The position numbers were made by a program, and so were the translations under genes. 64,000 nt of DNA from JBBROS01 sp965213845 (lineage in GTDB: Bacteria; Pseudomonadota; Alphaproteobacteria; Acetobacterales; Acetobacteraceae), in NCBI GenBank assembly GCA_965213845.1, contig CBDCAI010000004.1:434001-498000 (forward strand), in the 5' to 3' direction. Every line of letters starts with the position of its first letter. Position 1 is the stretch's first letter. The notes below the pieces were generated by a model. That model was not told the DNA's origin. It made no database searches and saw only the letters and a list, made by a program, of their open reading frames with translations. This document shows positions 18,680 through 27,547 of the stretch, one piece after another.

Positions 18680-20012
18680 ACGGATGCACCTGGCGTTCAA
18701 CCTGTCCTACACGCACATGAACGGGCGCTGGCACCTGCCGGGCTCGTGGGATGCCCGCACCTTCCCCGACGTGACCCTGTACGAGGACGCCGCCCGCCTG
18801 GCCGAGAAGGGCCTGCTGGACATGCTGTTCTCCGGTGACGGCACCGGCGTGCCCGACACCTGGGCCGGCTCGCGCGACGAGGCGGTCAAGTGGGGCGTGA
18901 TGTACCCGCGCGTCGACATGAACCCGGTCATGATCGCCGCCGCCCGCGTCACCCGGCATGTCGGCCTCGGCCTCACCTACTCCTCCACCTTCATGCACCC
19001 CTACTACCTGGCGCGCCTGGTCAACTCGATGGACCACCTGACCGGCGGCCGCATCGCGCTGAACCTCGTCACCTCGACCCGGCGCTCGGACGCCGCCAAC
19101 TTCGGCTTCGACGAGCTGATGGAGCACAACAGCCGCTACGAGCGCATGGAGGAGTTCGTCGCCATCTGCCACAAGCTGTGGGACGCGACCGAGGCCGACG
19201 CCATGGTCTGGGACCGCGACACCCACCAGGTGGCGGACCCCGCGAAGGTCCACGACATGTCGCATGTCGGCCGCTTCTTCAAGGTGCAGGGCCCGCTCAA
19301 CACCCCGCCCTCGCCCCAGGGCCGCCCCGTCGTCATCCAGGCCGGCGGCTCGCCGCGCGGCATCCGCGCCTCCGCCACCATCGCCGACCACGTCTTCGGC
19401 GCCGACATGCCGCTTGCCGCCCAGGTCAGGCAACGCGCCGCGCTGGACGACGCCCTGCGCGCCGTGGGCCGCGACCCCGACACGGTCGGGATCCTGTGGC
19501 AGACCCCGCTGGCCGTGCGCGAGACGGACCGGGAGGCGCAGGCCTATCGCGACCTGCTGCTGACCACGCTGCCGCCCGAAGCCGTCGGCGTCTACCTGTC
19601 GTACCACGCCGGCTACGACCTCTCGACCCTGCCCGGCCAGTTCACCCTGCGGGAGCTGCGGGACGCCATCGCGGCCACCAACGCCTCGCCCATGGGCCTG
19701 GTCGGCAAGCTCGCCATGAAGCTCGGCGAAGACACCACCATCACCCGGGCCGAGTTCTTCGAACACGGCCTGCTCGCCGCCACCCAGCACGAGAACACCG
19801 TCGCCGGCACCCCGGCCGCCATCGCCGACCACCTCGAGGCCGCCTTCGAGGCCACCGGCAGCCGAGGCGGCTTCATGATCGGCCAGTCCATCGCCGTCAT
19901 GGCCGACCTGGCCGGCGTCGTGGACCTGCTGGTCCCGGAGCTGCAACGCCGCGGCCGCTTCCGCACGGAATACAAGGGCCGCACCCTGCGGGAGAACCTG
20001 GCCGAGGAGTGA
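18672..20012 (+). CDS. Flavin-dependent monooxygenase, NtaA/SnaA/DszA/SoxA family (bacterial luciferase fold)
   Basis: 446 residues, normal for the two-component NtaA/DszA family. The start reads MHLAFNLSYTHMNGRWHLPG; LVTSTRRSDAANFGFDE and RPVVIQAGGSPRGIRASATIADHVF are family landmarks (FMNH2/TIM-barrel sites). Such enzymes use reduced flavin and O2 to cleave C-N or C-S bonds (nitrilotriacetate, EDTA, dibenzothiophene sulfone). ATG 18672 overlaps the ATPase gene by 8 bp, so import and oxidation of the substrate appear to be linked. The flavin reductase that the family needs is not adjacent. Confidence 0.92.
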
Positions 20013-20220
20013 GTCAGGGCAATCGCTTGAAGCGTCCTGCGCAAGCCGGCACGAACGTTGAAGCGGAACGACGGAACCACGAAAACGGCGCAGAGCTCCG
20101 AGACCCCCCTTCGCGTCCTTCGCGTCTTCGTGGTCGCCCTGCCCCAGGAACGGCACCCGCTCCAGCGGCCCGCCCGCTTCCGGCCCCACCCTGAACCCCC
20201 GGAGCAGCGGGGCCGTCATG

Positions 20221-20928
20221 TCAGATGACGGTCTCGAGCCGGCAGTTGACGAGCAGCTCGGCGATGACGGCGGTGTTGGGCAGCAGCAGCAGCATCTCGG
20301 TCAGCACGGCCAGGTCGCCGGGCTTGCTCATGGCGGCGCGCGGAAAGGCGGCGGCGGCCGTCATGTCCGTCTCGACGAACCCCGGGCACAGCGCGGTGGC
20401 GCGCACCCCGTCCTCCCACCCCTCGCGCCGCAGCGCATGGGTCAGCGCGACGACGGCGAACTTGCTCATGGCATAGCCGGCGTTCGGGTTCGCAACCCGC
20501 TTGCCCGACAGCGACGACACGTTCACGATCCGCCCGGTCCCGCAGGCGCGCAGGTGCGGCAGGGCGAGGCGCGACAGCCGCAGCGGCCCCTTCACGTTGA
20601 CCGCCCACAGCGCATCGAGCGCCGTCTCGTCGGCATCCACCACGGAGAACTTCGGGTTGATGCCCGCGGCGTTCACCAGGCCGTGCAGCGCGCCGAACCG
20701 TCCGACGGTGGCGGCGACGAAAGCCTCCGCACTTTCGAGGCTCTCGGCCTGATAGGGCTGCACCAGCAGCCGGTCCGACCCCTTCAGCGCGCCGGCCCCG
20801 CTCGACCCGGCATCCCGCACCCCGGCCGCGACGCGGAACCCGCTGTCCAGCAGCCGCTCCGCCACCGCACGCCCGATCCCCCGCGCCGCCCCCGACACCA
20901 TCACCACCCGGTCCATCGCCTCGAGCAT
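20221..20928 (-). CDS. Short-chain dehydrogenase/reductase
   Basis: 235 residues, classical SDR. NAD(P) motif GAARGIG (13-19), NAAG (86-89), Ser139 and the YxxxK pair Tyr152/Lys156 are all present. Two nearby in-frame starts exist (20928 and 20916); the first is used. Transcribed towards the luciferase-like gene, 208 bp away, with no gene in between. The substrate is unknown; it could oxidise or reduce a product of the neighbouring monooxygenase, but the opposite orientation argues against an operon. Confidence 0.9.
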   Translation of the reverse strand: MLEAMDRVVMVSGAARGIGRAVAERLLDSGFRVAAGVRDAGSSGAGALKGSDRLLVQPYQAESLESAEAFVAATVGRFGALHGLVNAAGINPKFSVVDADETALDALWAVNVKGPLRLSRLALPHLRACGTGRIVNVSSLSGKRVANPNAGYAMSKFAVVALTHALRREGWEDGVRATALCPGFVETDMTAAAAFPRAAMSKPGDLAVLTEMLLLLPNTAVIAELLVNCRLETVI

Positions 20929-21078
20929 TGGCACCCCCCACTGCGACAGCCCGCCGCGACCGTCCGACAAGCCCCACCATGGCCCCCCCTCCTGGCGCAT
21001 GGTTTCATCGAAGGATCGATCCTGCGCCGCACCGCATCGGCCCGCAACCGGGGCGTGACGGCCGGGAGGGCACGCGGT

Positions 21079-21258
21079 ATGCTGCTTCCAAGAAGGGCAG
21101 GAATGGACGACGTCGGACTCCCACGCGAGACGCCAGCCGGTGCATCGCCGCGCCGCACCTCTGAAAGCGAGCGGCGCGATGATCAGGAGGAGATCGACGC
21201 CTTCAACGACTGGTACGACAGGAACGGCTCGCCATTGGACCGATATCGCGCCTTCTGA
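21079..21258 (+). pseudogene. ccdA: CcdA-type antitoxin remnant
   Basis: The frame ending at 21258 closes with ERRDDQEEIDAFND then WYDRNGSPLDRYRAF, the characteristic toxin-binding tail of CcdA antitoxins (family pattern: ENxxAIxAYNxxIExHGLPLxxYRxF). The 59-codon frame begins at ATG 21079, but the N-terminal part does not show a ribbon-helix-helix DNA-binding domain, so it is probably damaged. Its stop overlaps the ccdB start by one base (TGATG), the normal ccdAB arrangement. The partner toxin is clearly broken. Confidence 0.65.
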
Positions 21259-21393
21259 TGGCGCGGTTCGACGTCTTCGAAGGCGACGCCGGCGTGCTGC
21301 TGGTGGATGTGCGGGCCGACCAGCTGGAGCGGCTGGGGCCGTCACCACGACACCGTCGTCCGGGCTCTCGACGCGCTGTTCATCGGCTTCTAG
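21258..21393 (+). pseudogene. ccdB: CcdB-type toxin, internally deleted
   Basis: The first codons give MARFDVFEGDAGVLLVDV followed by RADQLERL, the classical CcdB N-terminus. After about 27 codons the sequence jumps, in the +1 frame, to HHDTVVRALDALFIGF and a stop at 21391-21393, which is the classical CcdB C-terminus. A complete CcdB is about 100 residues, so roughly 55 central residues and the frame are lost. The gyrase-poisoning toxin cannot be made. The N-terminal frame runs on into the following oxidase gene, which creates an apparent but false fusion. Confidence 0.75.
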
Positions 21394-21461
21394 GCTCAGG
21401 CAGTCCTGCCCAAGATGCCCCCGGCAGACCAGCCGAACCCGGACACCAGGAACCCGCCCCG

Positions 21462-22883
21462 ATGTCGTCCTCCACCGCCACGATCGCCCGCCCGACCCCA
21501 CTGACATCCTTGTTGGACGAAGCCCGCGCCCTGATCGGCGAGCGCCTGACCACCAACGCCGCCCTGCGCGAACAGCACAGCCATGGCGAGGACACGCACC
21601 CGCCCGTGCTGCCCGACGCCGTGGCCTTCGTGGAAACGGCGGAGGAGGCGGCCAAGCTTCTCGCGCTGTGCCACCACCACCGTATCCCCGTCACCCCCTT
21701 CGGCGCAGGCACCTCGCTCGAGGGCCACGTGACGCCGGTCCGCGGCGGGCTCTCGCTCGACCTCTCGCGCATGAACCGGGTGCTGGAGGTCAACGCCGCC
21801 GACATGGACTGCCGCATCCAGCCCGGGGTCACCCGGCAGCAGCTGAACGAACACCTGCGCGACCAGGGCCTGTTCTTCCCCGTCGACCCCGGCTCCGAAT
21901 GCACGATCGGCGGCATGTGCGCCACCCGCGCCTCCGGCACCGCCGCCGTCCGCTACGGCACCATCCGCGAAAACGTGCTCGGCCTGCAGGTGGCGCTGCC
22001 GGACGGCCGCCTGATCCACACCGGAGGCCGGGTCCGCAAGTCCGCGACCGGCTACGACCTGACGCATCTCATGATCGGCTCCGAGGGCACGCTCGGCGTC
22101 ATCACCGAGATCACCCTGCGCCTGCACGGCATTCCCGAGGCGATGAGCGCCGCCATCTGCCAGTTCGAGACGCTGGCAGGCGCCGTCGAGAGCGTGATCG
22201 CCATCCTGCAGGCCGGCATCCCCATTGCCCGGATCGAGCTGATCGACGACGTGCAGATGGGCGCCAGCATCGCCTTCTCGAAGCTCGAAGGCTACCAGCC
22301 GGTTCCCACCCTGATGCTGGAATTCCACGGCACGACCGCAGCCGTGCAGGAGCAGGCGGCCCTGGCGCAGGAGATCACCGGGGAGCACGGCGCCCACGGT
22401 TTCCAATGGGCCACCGACGCCACCGCGCGCAACCGTCTCTGGAAGGCCCGGCACGACGCCTACTGGGCGGCCCTGGCGCTGCAGCCGGGCTGCAAGGGCA
22501 TCGCCACGGACGCCATCGTGCCGATCTCCCGCCTGGCCGAACTCATCGTCGGCGCCAAGGAGGACATCCTGCTGTCCGGCATGACCGCCCCCATCGTCGG
22601 CCATGTCGGCGACGGCAACTTCCACACCGTCATCCTGGTTCCGCCCGGCGACGACGGCCCGGGGCCGACATGGCTTGAAAAGGCCTGGGCGCTTGACAAG
22701 AAGATCGTCGCCCGCGCCCTGTCGCTCGGCGGCTCGTGCAGCGGCGAGCACGGCGTCGGCATCGGCAAGCGCGAGTTCCTGGAACAGGAGCACGGACCCG
22801 GGACGCTGGAGGTCATGCGCCAGATCAAGACCGCGCTCGACCCGCGCGGGATCATGAACCCCGGCAAGCTGTTCCTGAACTAG
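21462..22883 (+). CDS. FAD-linked oxidase, GlcD/D-lactate dehydrogenase family
   Basis: 473 residues. An N-terminal PCMH-type FAD-binding domain has PFGAGTSLEGHVTP and PGSECTIGGMCATRASGT. The C-terminal substrate domain has GHVGDGNFHTVI and the terminal GEHGVGIGKREFL, all diagnostic of the GlcD/Dld branch. It oxidises a 2-hydroxy acid (D-lactate or glycolate type). ATG 21462 is chosen because family sequence begins there; the longer frame to 21258 is the ccdB remnant. Followed after 15 bp by a LivK-type binding protein, probably in one transcript. Confidence 0.9.
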   Translation: MSSSTATIARPTPLTSLLDEARALIGERLTTNAALREQHSHGEDTHPPVLPDAVAFVETAEEAAKLLALCHHHRIPVTPFGAGTSLEGHVTPVRGGLSLDLSRMNRVLEVNAADMDCRIQPGVTRQQLNEHLRDQGLFFPVDPGSECTIGGMCATRASGTAAVRYGTIRENVLGLQVALPDGRLIHTGGRVRKSATGYDLTHLMIGSEGTLGVITEITLRLHGIPEAMSAAICQFETLAGAVESVIAILQAGIPIARIELIDDVQMGASIAFSKLEGYQPVPTLMLEFHGTTAAVQEQAALAQEITGEHGAHGFQWATDATARNRLWKARHDAYWAALALQPGCKGIATDAIVPISRLAELIVGAKEDILLSGMTAPIVGHVGDGNFHTVILVPPGDDGPGPTWLEKAWALDKKIVARALSLGGSCSGEHGVGIGKREFLEQEHGPGTLEVMRQIKTALDPRGIMNPGKLFLN

Positions 22884-22898
22884 GCGCGGCGGGGCGAG

Positions 22899-24110
22899 AT
22901 GAAGCTCACGCGGTTCGGTCTCGCCTTTCTGTTGGCCGCCGCCGCCGTGCAGCCCGCCCGGGCGTCGGGCGACGTCGTGCGGATCGGGGTGCTCGACTTC
23001 TTCAGCAGCGCCAACGGCGAGGCGGCCGGGGCAGGCTCGGTCGAGGCCGCCCGCATCGCGGCGGAGGATTTCGGCGGCACCGTCGGCGGCCGCCGGATCG
23101 AGATCGTCCAGGCCGACCACCAGGGCAAGCCCGACATCGGCGCCGGCCTCGCGCGGGAGTGGTTCGAGCGCGGCGGCGTCGACGCCATCACCAGCGTCCC
23201 CAACTCCGCCGTGGCGCTCGCCCTGATCGACATCGCCGTCGCCCGCGACAAGGTGCTGCTGCTGTCGGCCGCAGGGTCCTCGGACATCAGCGGCCGCGCC
23301 TGCGCCCCGTCCCACGTCATCGAATGGACGTTCGACACCTTCGCGCTGGCCAACAGCTCGGTCCGCGCCTTGGTCGCCGAAGGGGCCGACACCTGGTTCT
23401 TCATCAAGGCCGACTACGCCCTGGGCAAGTCGCTGGAGCGCGACGCGCGGGCCGTGCTCGACGCGGTCGGCGGCCGCACCGTCGATTCCGTCACGACGCC
23501 CGTGGACACCGCCGACTACTCGAGCGCGCTCCTGGCCGCCCAGGCCTCCAAGGCCCGGGTCATCGCCCTGGCCAATGCCGCGACCGACACGGTGAACGCC
23601 ATCAAGCAGGCGCACGAGTTCCAGGTCGGCGGCGCGGCCCAGCGTCTGACGGCCCTGCTGTTCGACATCACGGACGCCAACGGCATCGGGCTCGAGACCG
23701 CGCAGGGCCTTTTCTTCACCAACGCGTTCTACTGGGACCGCGACGAGGCGAGCCGGGCGTGGTCGGCCCGCTTCTTCAACCGCATGAAGCGGATGCCCAC
23801 CATGTTCCAGGCCGGGACCTACTCGGCCGTGATGCACTACCTCGAAGCCGTCGCACGCGTCGGGCCGGACAAGGGCGAGGCGGTGGTGGCCCAGATGCGC
23901 CGGATGCCGGTGAACGACATGTTCGTCCAGGGCGGCTTCATCCGGGAGGACGGCGCCATGGTGCACGACATGCTGCTGATGCAGGTCAAGCGCCCCGACG
24001 AATCGCGCTATCCCTGGGACTACTTCCGCATCGTGCGCCGCATCCCGGCCGCCGAAGCCTACCGCCCCATGAGCCAGAGCCCCTGCCCGCCCGACCGCCG
24101 CCGCCCATGA
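22899..24110 (+). CDS. ABC transporter periplasmic binding protein, LivK type (peripla_BP_6)
   Basis: 403 residues. The signal peptide MKLTRFGLAFLLAAAAVQPA has a likely cut near ARASG. The type I periplasmic fold starts VVRIGVLDFFSSANGEAAGAG and ends with GAMVHDMLLMQVKRPDESRYPWDYF, the C-terminal pattern shared with the partial gene at the right edge of the window. Proteins of this class bind branched-chain amino acids, amides or aromatic acids. No permease or ATPase gene is adjacent; the neighbours are two FAD oxidases, so it probably delivers their substrate by borrowing another transporter (inference). The ATGA overlap couples it to the next gene. Confidence 0.88.
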   Translation: MKLTRFGLAFLLAAAAVQPARASGDVVRIGVLDFFSSANGEAAGAGSVEAARIAAEDFGGTVGGRRIEIVQADHQGKPDIGAGLAREWFERGGVDAITSVPNSAVALALIDIAVARDKVLLLSAAGSSDISGRACAPSHVIEWTFDTFALANSSVRALVAEGADTWFFIKADYALGKSLERDARAVLDAVGGRTVDSVTTPVDTADYSSALLAAQASKARVIALANAATDTVNAIKQAHEFQVGGAAQRLTALLFDITDANGIGLETAQGLFFTNAFYWDRDEASRAWSARFFNRMKRMPTMFQAGTYSAVMHYLEAVARVGPDKGEAVVAQMRRMPVNDMFVQGGFIREDGAMVHDMLLMQVKRPDESRYPWDYFRIVRRIPAAEAYRPMSQSPCPPDRRRP

Positions 24111-25633
24111 GCGGAGAGGTCACAACCGACGCCGCGGCCTTCTTCGCCCGCATGGAGGCGGAGCTCGGGCCCGGCCACGTGGACCGCTCCGCCGCCGCCA
24201 TCGCCCAATACGGCACGACGACCCTGCCCGGCGGCGACCGCCCCCCGCTCGGCATCGTCCGGCCCGGGTCCACGGCCGAGGTCCAGGCCGTCGTGCGCTG
24301 CGCCAACGCCCACCATGTGCCGCTCTATCCCACCAGCACCGGCTGGAACCTCGGCCTGGGCAGCCGGGCACCGGTCGCAGCCGGGCAGGTCGTCGTGGAC
24401 CTGGCCGCCCGCATGAACGCGATCATCGAGATCGACGAGACCCTCGCCTTCTGCAGCGTCGAGCCCGGCGTCACCTTCCAGGCGCTGCACGACGAACTGG
24501 TCCGCCGCAACAGCCGCCTGATGATCTCCCCCACCTCCGGCCCGCCGCTGGGCGGCCTCATCGGCAACGCGCTCGACCGCGGGGCCGGAGCCGGTCCCTA
24601 TGGCGACCATTTCGGCATGAGCTGCGGGCTCGAGGTCGTGCTCGGCACCGGCGACATCCTGCGGACCGGGGACGGCAGCCTGGACCAGGTCGAGATCCCG
24701 AACTGGCACGTCTCGAAATACAGCTTCGGCCCGGCGCTCGACGGCCTGTTCACCCAGTCCAACTTCGGCATCGTCACCCGAATGGGCATGTGGCTGCAGC
24801 CCCGGCCGGCCGCCATCCGCGGCTTCTTCTTCACCTTCCCCGACGACGACGACATCGACGAGATCATCGAGCTGATCCGGCCCTTGAAGCAGGGCAACAC
24901 CGTCCCGACGCTGATCCGCGCGACCAACGACCTGTACCTCGCCGGCGCCCATCAGCCCTCGCCCGAGTACGCCCGCACGCGCACCCATCTCTCGCCATCG
25001 GCCCGACGCGACATGCAGCAGGCCCACGGCGTGGGCGCCTGGACCGTGTCCGGCGCGGTCTATGGCCCGAACGACGCCGCGACCGAGCCGCAGATCGCCC
25101 GCCTGCGCCAGCACTTCGAGGCCTCGGGCCGGGCCACCTACGTCGATGAAACCGAAGCCCGGTCGCGCCCCGCTTTCGGGGCGGCCCTCGCCTCGAACGC
25201 CGGGGTGCCCGGCTCGGGCGAGCTCGGCCTGCTCGACTGGCGCCCCGGCCATGGCGCGATCTGGTTCCTGCCGGGCCTGCCGATGCGGGGCGCCGTCGCG
25301 CGGCAATGCAACGCCGCCGGGCGCGCCATCTGCTGGGAGCACGGCCTGGACTACATGGTCTCCAACGTCTGCGGCCCGCGCTACGCCCGCAGCATCCACA
25401 GCATCGTCTTCAACCGCGGCGACCCCGCCGAAACGGCCCGCGCCGACGCCTGCTACCGCGCGCTGGAAGCTGCCTACCGGGACCGCGGCATCGCCGTCGG
25501 CCGCGCCCCCACCGACTACCACGCCCTGCACCAGGCCCAGCGGACGCCCGCCACCCGCGACGCCTGCCACGCCATCAAGGCCGCCCTTGACCCGAACGGC
25601 ATCATCGCCCCGGGCCGCTACGGGCTTCGCTGA
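24107..25633 (+). CDS. FAD-linked oxidase, vanillyl-alcohol oxidase/4-cresol dehydrogenase family
   Basis: 508 residues. A PCMH-type FAD domain has YPTSTGWNLGLGSRAPV and DRGAGAGPYGDHFGMSCGLEVVLG, the motif around the substrate channel of p-cresol methylhydroxylase and vanillyl-alcohol oxidase. The C-terminus reads DPNGIIAPGRYG as in that family. It would oxidise a para-alkylated phenol or aryl alcohol; I could not place the covalent flavin residue. No cytochrome partner subunit is next to it, which favours an oxidase or another electron acceptor. Coupled by ATGA to the binding protein and followed after 2 bp by an acyl-CoA dehydrogenase. Confidence 0.88.
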   Translation: MSGEVTTDAAAFFARMEAELGPGHVDRSAAAIAQYGTTTLPGGDRPPLGIVRPGSTAEVQAVVRCANAHHVPLYPTSTGWNLGLGSRAPVAAGQVVVDLAARMNAIIEIDETLAFCSVEPGVTFQALHDELVRRNSRLMISPTSGPPLGGLIGNALDRGAGAGPYGDHFGMSCGLEVVLGTGDILRTGDGSLDQVEIPNWHVSKYSFGPALDGLFTQSNFGIVTRMGMWLQPRPAAIRGFFFTFPDDDDIDEIIELIRPLKQGNTVPTLIRATNDLYLAGAHQPSPEYARTRTHLSPSARRDMQQAHGVGAWTVSGAVYGPNDAATEPQIARLRQHFEASGRATYVDETEARSRPAFGAALASNAGVPGSGELGLLDWRPGHGAIWFLPGLPMRGAVARQCNAAGRAICWEHGLDYMVSNVCGPRYARSIHSIVFNRGDPAETARADACYRALEAAYRDRGIAVGRAPTDYHALHQAQRTPATRDACHAIKAALDPNGIIAPGRYGLR

Positions 25634-25635
25634 CG

Positions 25636-26811
25636 ATGACAGCCCTCGAACCGCCCCTGTCCGAACGCGACCAGGCGCTGGTCGACGCGGCGGCCCGGTT
25701 CGCGCACGACGTCCTCGCGCCCCACGCCGCCGAATGGGAGCGGGACCGCCGCCCCCTGCCGCGGGACGTGTTCCGCCGTTACGCCGCCGCCGGGTTCAGC
25801 GGCCTGCAGGTGGCGGCGGCGCAGGGCGGGCAAGGCGCGTCGTACCTGTGCAAGATCAGGGTGGCCGAGGTCATGGCCCGCACCTGCATGGCGGCCACCT
25901 TCGCCCTCAACAACACGCAGAGCTCCATCCTGCGCCTGGTCCAGGACGGCACGCCGGACCAGATCGCCCGATACCTGCCCGGTCTCGTTTCGGGCGATCT
26001 CGTATGTGCCCCGTCCCTCACCGAGCCGGACGCCGGCAGTGACGTGCTCGCCATGACCACCCTGGCGACGAAGGCCGAGGGCGGCTGGCGCCTGAACGGC
26101 ACGAAGGCCTGGGTGACCAACGGCGCCCATGCCGACCTGCTGATCCTCTATGCCCAGACCGAGCCGGGGTCGGGTGCGGTGGGCATCGCCAGCTTCATCG
26201 TGGACCTGCAGGCCCCGGGCGTCGTCCGCTCCCGCGTCTATGCCATGATGGGCGGCAGCGCGATCGGCGCGGCGGAGATCACGTTCGACGACGTGTTCAT
26301 CCCGGCCGGCGACCTGGCGGCGGCGCCGGGCCAGGCGTTCAAGACGGCGATGCGCGGCATCACCGCCGCCCGCACCCATGTGGCCGCCATGGCCAACGGG
26401 ATCGTCGCCGCGTGCCTGGACCGCGCGGTGGACCACGCCGGCCAGCGCATGGCGTTCGGCCGCCGCCTGATCGACCACCAGGGCCTGCGCTGGTCCCTCG
26501 CCGACGTCGCGACCCGGCTCGAGGCCTCGCGCCTGCTGACCCTGCGGGCCGCCCTTCGCATCGAGGCCGGGCGGGACGCGACGTTCGAGGCCGCACAGGC
26601 GAAATGCTTCGCCACCGACATGGCCGCCCCCTCCGTCGCGGCCTGCATGCAGGCCATGGGCGCCATCGGGCTGAACGACGACCAGCCCTTCGGGCGCCAC
26701 CTGGCTGCCGCGCGCATCGCCGCCTACGTCGACGGCACGACCGAGATGCAGCGGGACCGCATCGGCGTCATGCTCGGGTCCCGATATGGGATGACGGGGC
26801 CAAACCGATGA
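25636..26811 (+). CDS. Acyl-CoA dehydrogenase
   Basis: 391 residues with the full three-domain ACAD pattern: PSLTEPDAGSDVLAM, RMAFGRRLIDHQGLRWSLADV and the C-terminal YVDGTTEMQRDRIGVML. The usual catalytic Glu position (YEGT) carries Asp in YVDGTTEMQ, as in the ACAD subfamilies with a DG-x-x-E motif, so activity may still be normal or the base may lie elsewhere. Starts 2 bp after the VAO-type oxidase and overlaps the nitroreductase start (ATGA). Likely part of an aromatic or side-chain degradation operon. Confidence 0.9.
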   Translation: MTALEPPLSERDQALVDAAARFAHDVLAPHAAEWERDRRPLPRDVFRRYAAAGFSGLQVAAAQGGQGASYLCKIRVAEVMARTCMAATFALNNTQSSILRLVQDGTPDQIARYLPGLVSGDLVCAPSLTEPDAGSDVLAMTTLATKAEGGWRLNGTKAWVTNGAHADLLILYAQTEPGSGAVGIASFIVDLQAPGVVRSRVYAMMGGSAIGAAEITFDDVFIPAGDLAAAPGQAFKTAMRGITAARTHVAAMANGIVAACLDRAVDHAGQRMAFGRRLIDHQGLRWSLADVATRLEASRLLTLRAALRIEAGRDATFEAAQAKCFATDMAAPSVAACMQAMGAIGLNDDQPFGRHLAAARIAAYVDGTTEMQRDRIGVMLGSRYGMTGPNR

Positions 26812-27497
26812 CCGACTCCGCCGCCGTCGACGATGCCATCACCAGCCGGCGCAGCATCCGCGCCTTCCTGCCCACGCCGGTCGCGCTGACGACCATCGAG
26901 CACCTGCTGCGCGTGGCCGGCCGCGCGCCCAGCGGCAGCAACATCCAGCCCTGGCGCGTGCACGTGCTGTTGGGGGAGGCGCTGGCCCGGTTCACCGGCG
27001 CCATGACGGCCGCCTTCGAGTCCGGGGCGCCCGAGACCCCGGAATACCAGTACTACCCGGAGCAGTGGCGCTCGCCGTACATCGAGCGGCGGCGCAAGAC
27101 GGGCTGGGGCCTCTATGCCCTGGCCGGCGTGCAGAAAGGCGACCGCGCCGGCGCCGACCGGCAGCGCGGCCGCAACTACAGCTTCTTCGGCGCCCCGGTG
27201 GGCCTGATCTTCACCATCGATCGCGACCTCTCCCGCGGAAGCTGGCTCGACTACGGCATGTTCCTGCAGAACATCATGGTCGCCGCGCGCGGCCACGGTC
27301 TCGACACCTGCCCGCAGGCCGCGATGATGAATTACCCGGCCATCGTCCGCAGCCATCTCGGCATCGGGGACGCCGAGATGATCGTCTGCGGCATGGCGCT
27401 GGGTTGGGCCGACCTGGCCGAACCGACCAGCGCGCTGGACACGGACCGCGAGGACCTGCCGGTCTTCGTCACCCTGCATCGCGCCGCCACCCCATGA
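26808..27497 (+). CDS. Nitroreductase family flavoprotein
   Basis: 229 residues, FMN-binding nitroreductase fold. The N-terminal RRSIRAFLPTPV and RAPSGSNIQPWRVHVL are the FMN phosphate-binding motifs; the C-terminal GMALGWAD is also conserved. The sequence is closest in style to the NfnB/BluB-like group. It could reduce nitroaromatics or quinones, or act as an FMN reductase; in this operon a flavin or quinone reductase role is possible. Coupled to the upstream acyl-CoA dehydrogenase by ATGA. Confidence 0.9.
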   Translation: MTDSAAVDDAITSRRSIRAFLPTPVALTTIEHLLRVAGRAPSGSNIQPWRVHVLLGEALARFTGAMTAAFESGAPETPEYQYYPEQWRSPYIERRRKTGWGLYALAGVQKGDRAGADRQRGRNYSFFGAPVGLIFTIDRDLSRGSWLDYGMFLQNIMVAARGHGLDTCPQAAMMNYPAIVRSHLGIGDAEMIVCGMALGWADLAEPTSALDTDREDLPVFVTLHRAATP

Positions 27498-27547
27498 CCG
27501 GCCGGTGCCGGCACCGTGCGACTAACCCCGCCCCGCAGGAGGCCTGA

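Noticed and set aside
20013..20220. CTTCGCGTCCTTCGCGTCTTCG motif in the gap after the luciferase-like gene, as a possible repeat or ncRNA
   Set aside because: Only a short imperfect two-copy repeat; no structure or gene could be supported.
21258..22883. Apparent CcdB-oxidase fusion protein of 541 residues
   Set aside because: The first 27 codons are CcdB and the next ~40 are out-of-frame sequence; the oxidase family starts at 21462.
21396..23966. Minus-strand open frame of 856 codons
   Set aside because: Composition of a shadow frame and fully antisense to two confident genes.
22736..25633. 965-codon open frame joining the LivK-type gene region with the VAO-type oxidase
   Set aside because: Only the part from 24107 matches a family; the upstream part is Arg/Pro/Gly-rich and lies in another frame of real genes.
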